A stretch of DNA of 64,000 bases from Bagarius yarrelli. Lineage: Eukaryota > Chordata > Actinopteri > Siluriformes > Sisoridae. The notes below the pieces were generated by a model. That model worked only from the letters and a program-made list of their open reading frames with translations. It was not told where the DNA came from and made no database searches. Numbering within the stretch: position 1 is the first letter of the stretch; every line of letters starts with the position of its first letter. Positions 61,171 through 64,000 of the stretch are shown here, one piece after another. Made by a program: the position numbers and the translations under genes. Location: assembly GCA_005784505.1 (NCBI GenBank), contig VCAZ01000274.1, forward strand, positions 12,501-76,500. The letters are read 5' to 3'.

Positions 61171-61735
61171 TAGGGTTAGGGAATAGTTGGGGATCAGGGA
61201 CTAAGGTCAGGGTTAGGATTAGGGTTAGATATAAGATTAGGACTAAGGTTAGGGTTAGGTCTTAAATCCAGGATTAGGGTTAGGTTTAGGGTTTGGACTG
61301 ATGTTAAGATTAGGGACTAGTTTAGGATTAGGGGGCTAAGATTAGGGTTAAAAAACCTATGGTTAAGGTTAGGATTAGGACTAGGGTTTAGGTTTAGGAT
61401 TAGGGTTACTTAAATTAAGAACTAAGGTTAGGTTAGGGTTAGGGAATAGTTTTGGGATTAGGACTAAGGTTAGGGTTTGGACTGAGGTTAAGATTAGGGA
61501 ATAGTTTAGGATTAGGGGCTAAGATTAGGGTTAAACCTAAGGTTAAGGTTAGGGTTAGGGTTAGGGTTAGGACTAAGGTTAGGGTTAGGGTTTAGGTTTA
61601 GGATTAGGGTTAGATTAAGAACTAAGGTTAGGGTTAGGGAATAGTTTTGGGATTAGGACTAAGGTTAGGGTTAGGGTTAGGGTTAGGGTTAGGGTTAGGG
61701 TTAGGGTTAGGGTTAGGGTTAGGGTTAGGGTTAGG
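61171..61735 (+). repeat. Degenerate and perfect TTAGGG arrays
   Basis: Variants such as GATTAGGACTAAGGTTAGGG dominate. A run of about ten perfect TTAGGG units lies at about 61660-61732, directly before copy B. Confidence 0.93.
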
Positions 61736-62045
61736 TTTTGAAAAATACAATGATCCCCCCCATCACCGTCCTATGGACCGTGTGGTTAGATAGAGGACCA
61801 AGGGGAAGGCACGGGCCGGCGCCTGTTAAGCATTGCTACAGCTCTGGCAGAACTTTGTTTCAATACATGCTATTATTGTGCTTTGAGTATGTTCAGGAAC
61901 GTTATGAAGATGACAGACTAGTCGTGCACTATTAGTTTTAAGTTGGGTGTCCCATCTGCTCCTTTTTGGCAGGCTTTTGTTTCAAACACTGTTGGGGTTA
62001 GGGTCCGGGGCCCAGACATGGGTCCGATTGCCTTAGCTATAGATC
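61736..62045 (+). repeat. 310-bp unit, copy B
   Basis: Begins with the same TTTTGAAAAATACAATGATC and stays parallel to copy A to its end, with a few percent substitutions. It is offset about 876 bp from copy A, and the flanking TTAGGG variants are partly shared. Confidence 0.9.
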
Positions 62046-62201
62046 AGGGGCTAAGGATAGGGTTAGGGTTAGGGAATGGTCGGGGATTAAGGTAAAGGTT
62101 AGGTTTGGATATAAGATTAGGACTAAGGTTAGGGTTAGGTCTTAAATCCAGGATTAGGGTTAGGTCTTAAATCCAGGATTAGGGTTAGGGTTAGGTTTTA
62201 G

Positions 62202-62406
62202 GCTCCGGCAGAACTTTATTTCAATACATGCTATCATTGTGCTTTGAGTATGTTCCGAAACGCTATGAGGATGACAGACTAGTCATGCCACTATTAGTTT
62301 TAAGTTGGGTGTCCATCTGCTCCTTTTTGGCAGGTTTTTGTTTCAACGACTGTTGGGGTTAGGGTTCGGGGCCCGGGCATGGGTCAGATTACCTCGGCTA
62401 AAGATT
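62202..62406 (+). repeat. 310-bp unit, copy C (5' truncated, about 205 bp)
   Basis: Starts inside the unit at GCTCCGGCAGAACTTTATTT and continues to CCTCGGCTAAAGAT. Confidence 0.9.
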
Positions 62407-63700
62407 AGGGGCTAAGGATAGGGTTAGGGTTAGGGAATGGTTGGGGATTGGGGACTAAGGTCAGGATTAAGGTCAAGGGTAGGGTTAGGGTTAGGTCCGG
62501 ATAAAAGATTAGGACTAAGGTTAGGGTTAGGTCTTAAATCCAGGATTGGGGTTAGGTTTTAGGGTTCGGGTTAAGTTTAGGGTTGGGGTTTGGACTGAGG
62601 GTAAGATTAGGGAATAATAGTTCAGGGTAAGGGGCTACGATTAGGGTTAAAACCTAGGGTTTAGGGAAAAGTTTGGGATTAGGACTAAGGTTAGGGTTAG
62701 ACTGAGGTTTAAGATTAGGGAATAGTTTAGGATTAGGGGCTAAGATTAGGGTTAATCCTAAAGTGTTGGTTAGGTTTAGGGTTAGGGTTAGGGTTAGGAA
62801 CTAAGGTTAGGGTTGGGGTTAGGATTAGGACTAAGGTTAGGGTTAGACTAAGGTTAGGGTTAGGGTTAGGATTAGGACTGGGGTTAGGGTTAGGGTTAGG
62901 ACTAAGGTTAGGGTCAGGGTTAGGGTTAGGTTAGGGTTAGGGTTAGGGTTTAGGTTTAGGATTAGGGTTAGGGTTAGGGTTGGGGTTAGGTTTAGGCTTA
63001 GGACTAAGGGTTAGGGTTAGGGTCAGACTAAGGTTTAGGGTTAGGTTTAGGATTAGGGTTAGATTGGAGACCTAGGGTTAGGGTTAGGGTTAGGTTAGGG
63101 TTAGGGTTTAGGATTAGGGTTTAGGGTTTAGGGTTAGGGGGTTGGGTTGGGATTTAGGATTAGGACTAAGGTTAGGGTTAGACTGAGGTTAGGGTCAGGG
63201 TTAGGTTTAGGTATTAGGGTTAGATTAAGACCTAGGGTAGGGTTAGGGTTAGGATTTAGGTTTAGGATTAGGGTTTAGGTTTAGGGTTAGGGTTGAGGTT
63301 GGGTTTAGGATTAGGACGAAGGTTAGGGTTAGGGTTAGGTTAGACTGAGGTTAGGGTCAGGGTTAGGTTTAGGATTAGGGTTAGATTAAGACCTAGGGTT
63401 AGGGTTAGGCTTAGGGTTAGGGTTAGGGTTAAATTAAGAACTAAGGTTAGGGTTAGGGAATAGTTTGGGATTAGGACTAAGGTTAGGGTTACGGTTAGGG
63501 TTAGAGTTAGCGTTAGAAATTAGGGTTAGGGTGAGAGTTAGGGTTAGAGTTACGGTTAGGGTTAGGGTTAGGGTGACAGTTAGGGTTAGGGTTAGCGTTA
63601 GGTTTTTAGGGTTAGGTTAGAGGGTTAGAGTTTAGGGTTAGGGTTTGAGTTAGGGTTAGGGTTAGAGTTAGAGTTAGGGTTAGGTTACGGTTAGGGTTTA
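62407..63700 (+). repeat. Degenerate telomere-like array
   Basis: TTAGGG, TTTAGGG, TTAGGACTAAGG and TTAGAG variants continue with no unique sequence until about 63700. Confidence 0.95.
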
Positions 63701-64000
63701 TGAGGGTATTAAAGGTTCGATCAGGGCGTCACTGTCAGGATGAGTTACTGACAAGCTGTTCCTAAAAACTGTTTAACTGAACTGCTTAATGAGACATGAA
63801 CACCTACAAACTCTTTCTTAGCTTTTGACTCTTTTGGCTTCCTGTTTGTGTTTGTAGGTTTTTTGGCTTTTTTGGCATCCCCTCCAAAGTCTCTCTGTTC
63901 TAATAATATAAAACAGATTATAGTCAAATTAATCTCAGTCCTGTGATGGACATTAACATCACATCACCTGTCATTTACAATCACACACACACACACACAC
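63701..64000. other. Unique sequence with a possible minus-strand exon; (CA)n at edge
   Basis: On the minus strand TATTATTAG is followed by an open Lys-rich stretch (DFGGDAKKAKKPTNTNRKPK) to about 63806, where TTTGTAG precedes GTGTTC. A second frame is also open, so coding status is unclear. I recognise no family. The window ends in (CA)n. Confidence 0.25.

Noticed and set aside
59555..63700. A true chromosome end
   Set aside because: The TTAGGG units are mostly degenerate, other sequence is embedded, and unique DNA follows to the window edge.

Overview
The window is vertebrate nuclear DNA, almost certainly from a ray-finned fish. The evidence is many short exons with GT-AG introns, a vertebrate tRNA-Gln, tRNA-derived SINE fragments, an L2-like LINE remnant, dense CA/GT/GA microsatellites and very large minisatellites. 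Five protein-coding loci are recognisable: the first exon of an oxysterol-binding protein gene (osbp, minus), a small unnamed SEA-domain mucin-like gene (minus), aprataxin (aptx, plus), the choline transporter-like gene slc44a1 (minus) and ATP-binding cassette A1 (abca1, plus). The abca1 gene is traced through all 49 coding exons.

Layout. 1-1.1 kb: osbp first exon, its gene running off the left edge. 2.1-6.8 kb: two minisatellites flanking a tRNA-Gln(CTG). 7.6-9.6 kb: a five-coding-exon gene for a 288-residue secreted or GPI-anchored SEA protein with a Thr/Pro VNTR. 10-16.6 kb: old transposon remnants and a 20-bp minisatellite. 16.6-21.5 kb: a 35-bp array of about 4.9 kb. 22.3-24.8 kb: aptx. 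25.2-31.6 kb: slc44a1, tail to tail with aptx. 31.6-36.9 kb: spacer dominated by a 38-bp C-rich array. 36.9-59.4 kb: abca1 with a recognisable promoter (E-box, LXR-type DR4, TATA), 50 exons and a 3' UTR with two miR-33 seed sites. 59.5-63.7 kb: degenerate TTAGGG-like DNA with three copies of an embedded 310-bp unit.

Functional links. abca1 exports cholesterol and phospholipid to apoA-I, osbp moves sterol and PI4P between membranes, and slc44a1 imports choline for phosphatidylcholine synthesis, so three of the five genes concern membrane lipids. The head-to-head slc44a1/abca1 pair matches the arrangement I know from human 9q31. aptx is a DNA-break repair hydrolase and is unrelated.

Unusual points. 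Splice-boundary and stop-codon ends of two aptx exons are tandemly duplicated. slc44a1 exons 2-3 and 6-9 carry clustered single-base losses while its 3' exons are clean. abca1 has two isolated frameshifts, one inside the second Walker A. The minisatellite units are full of single-base indels, so residual assembly error is a serious alternative for every frameshift reported here. I found no undescribed multi-gene system. The SEA gene and the aptx exon-derived arrays are the most novel-looking items.
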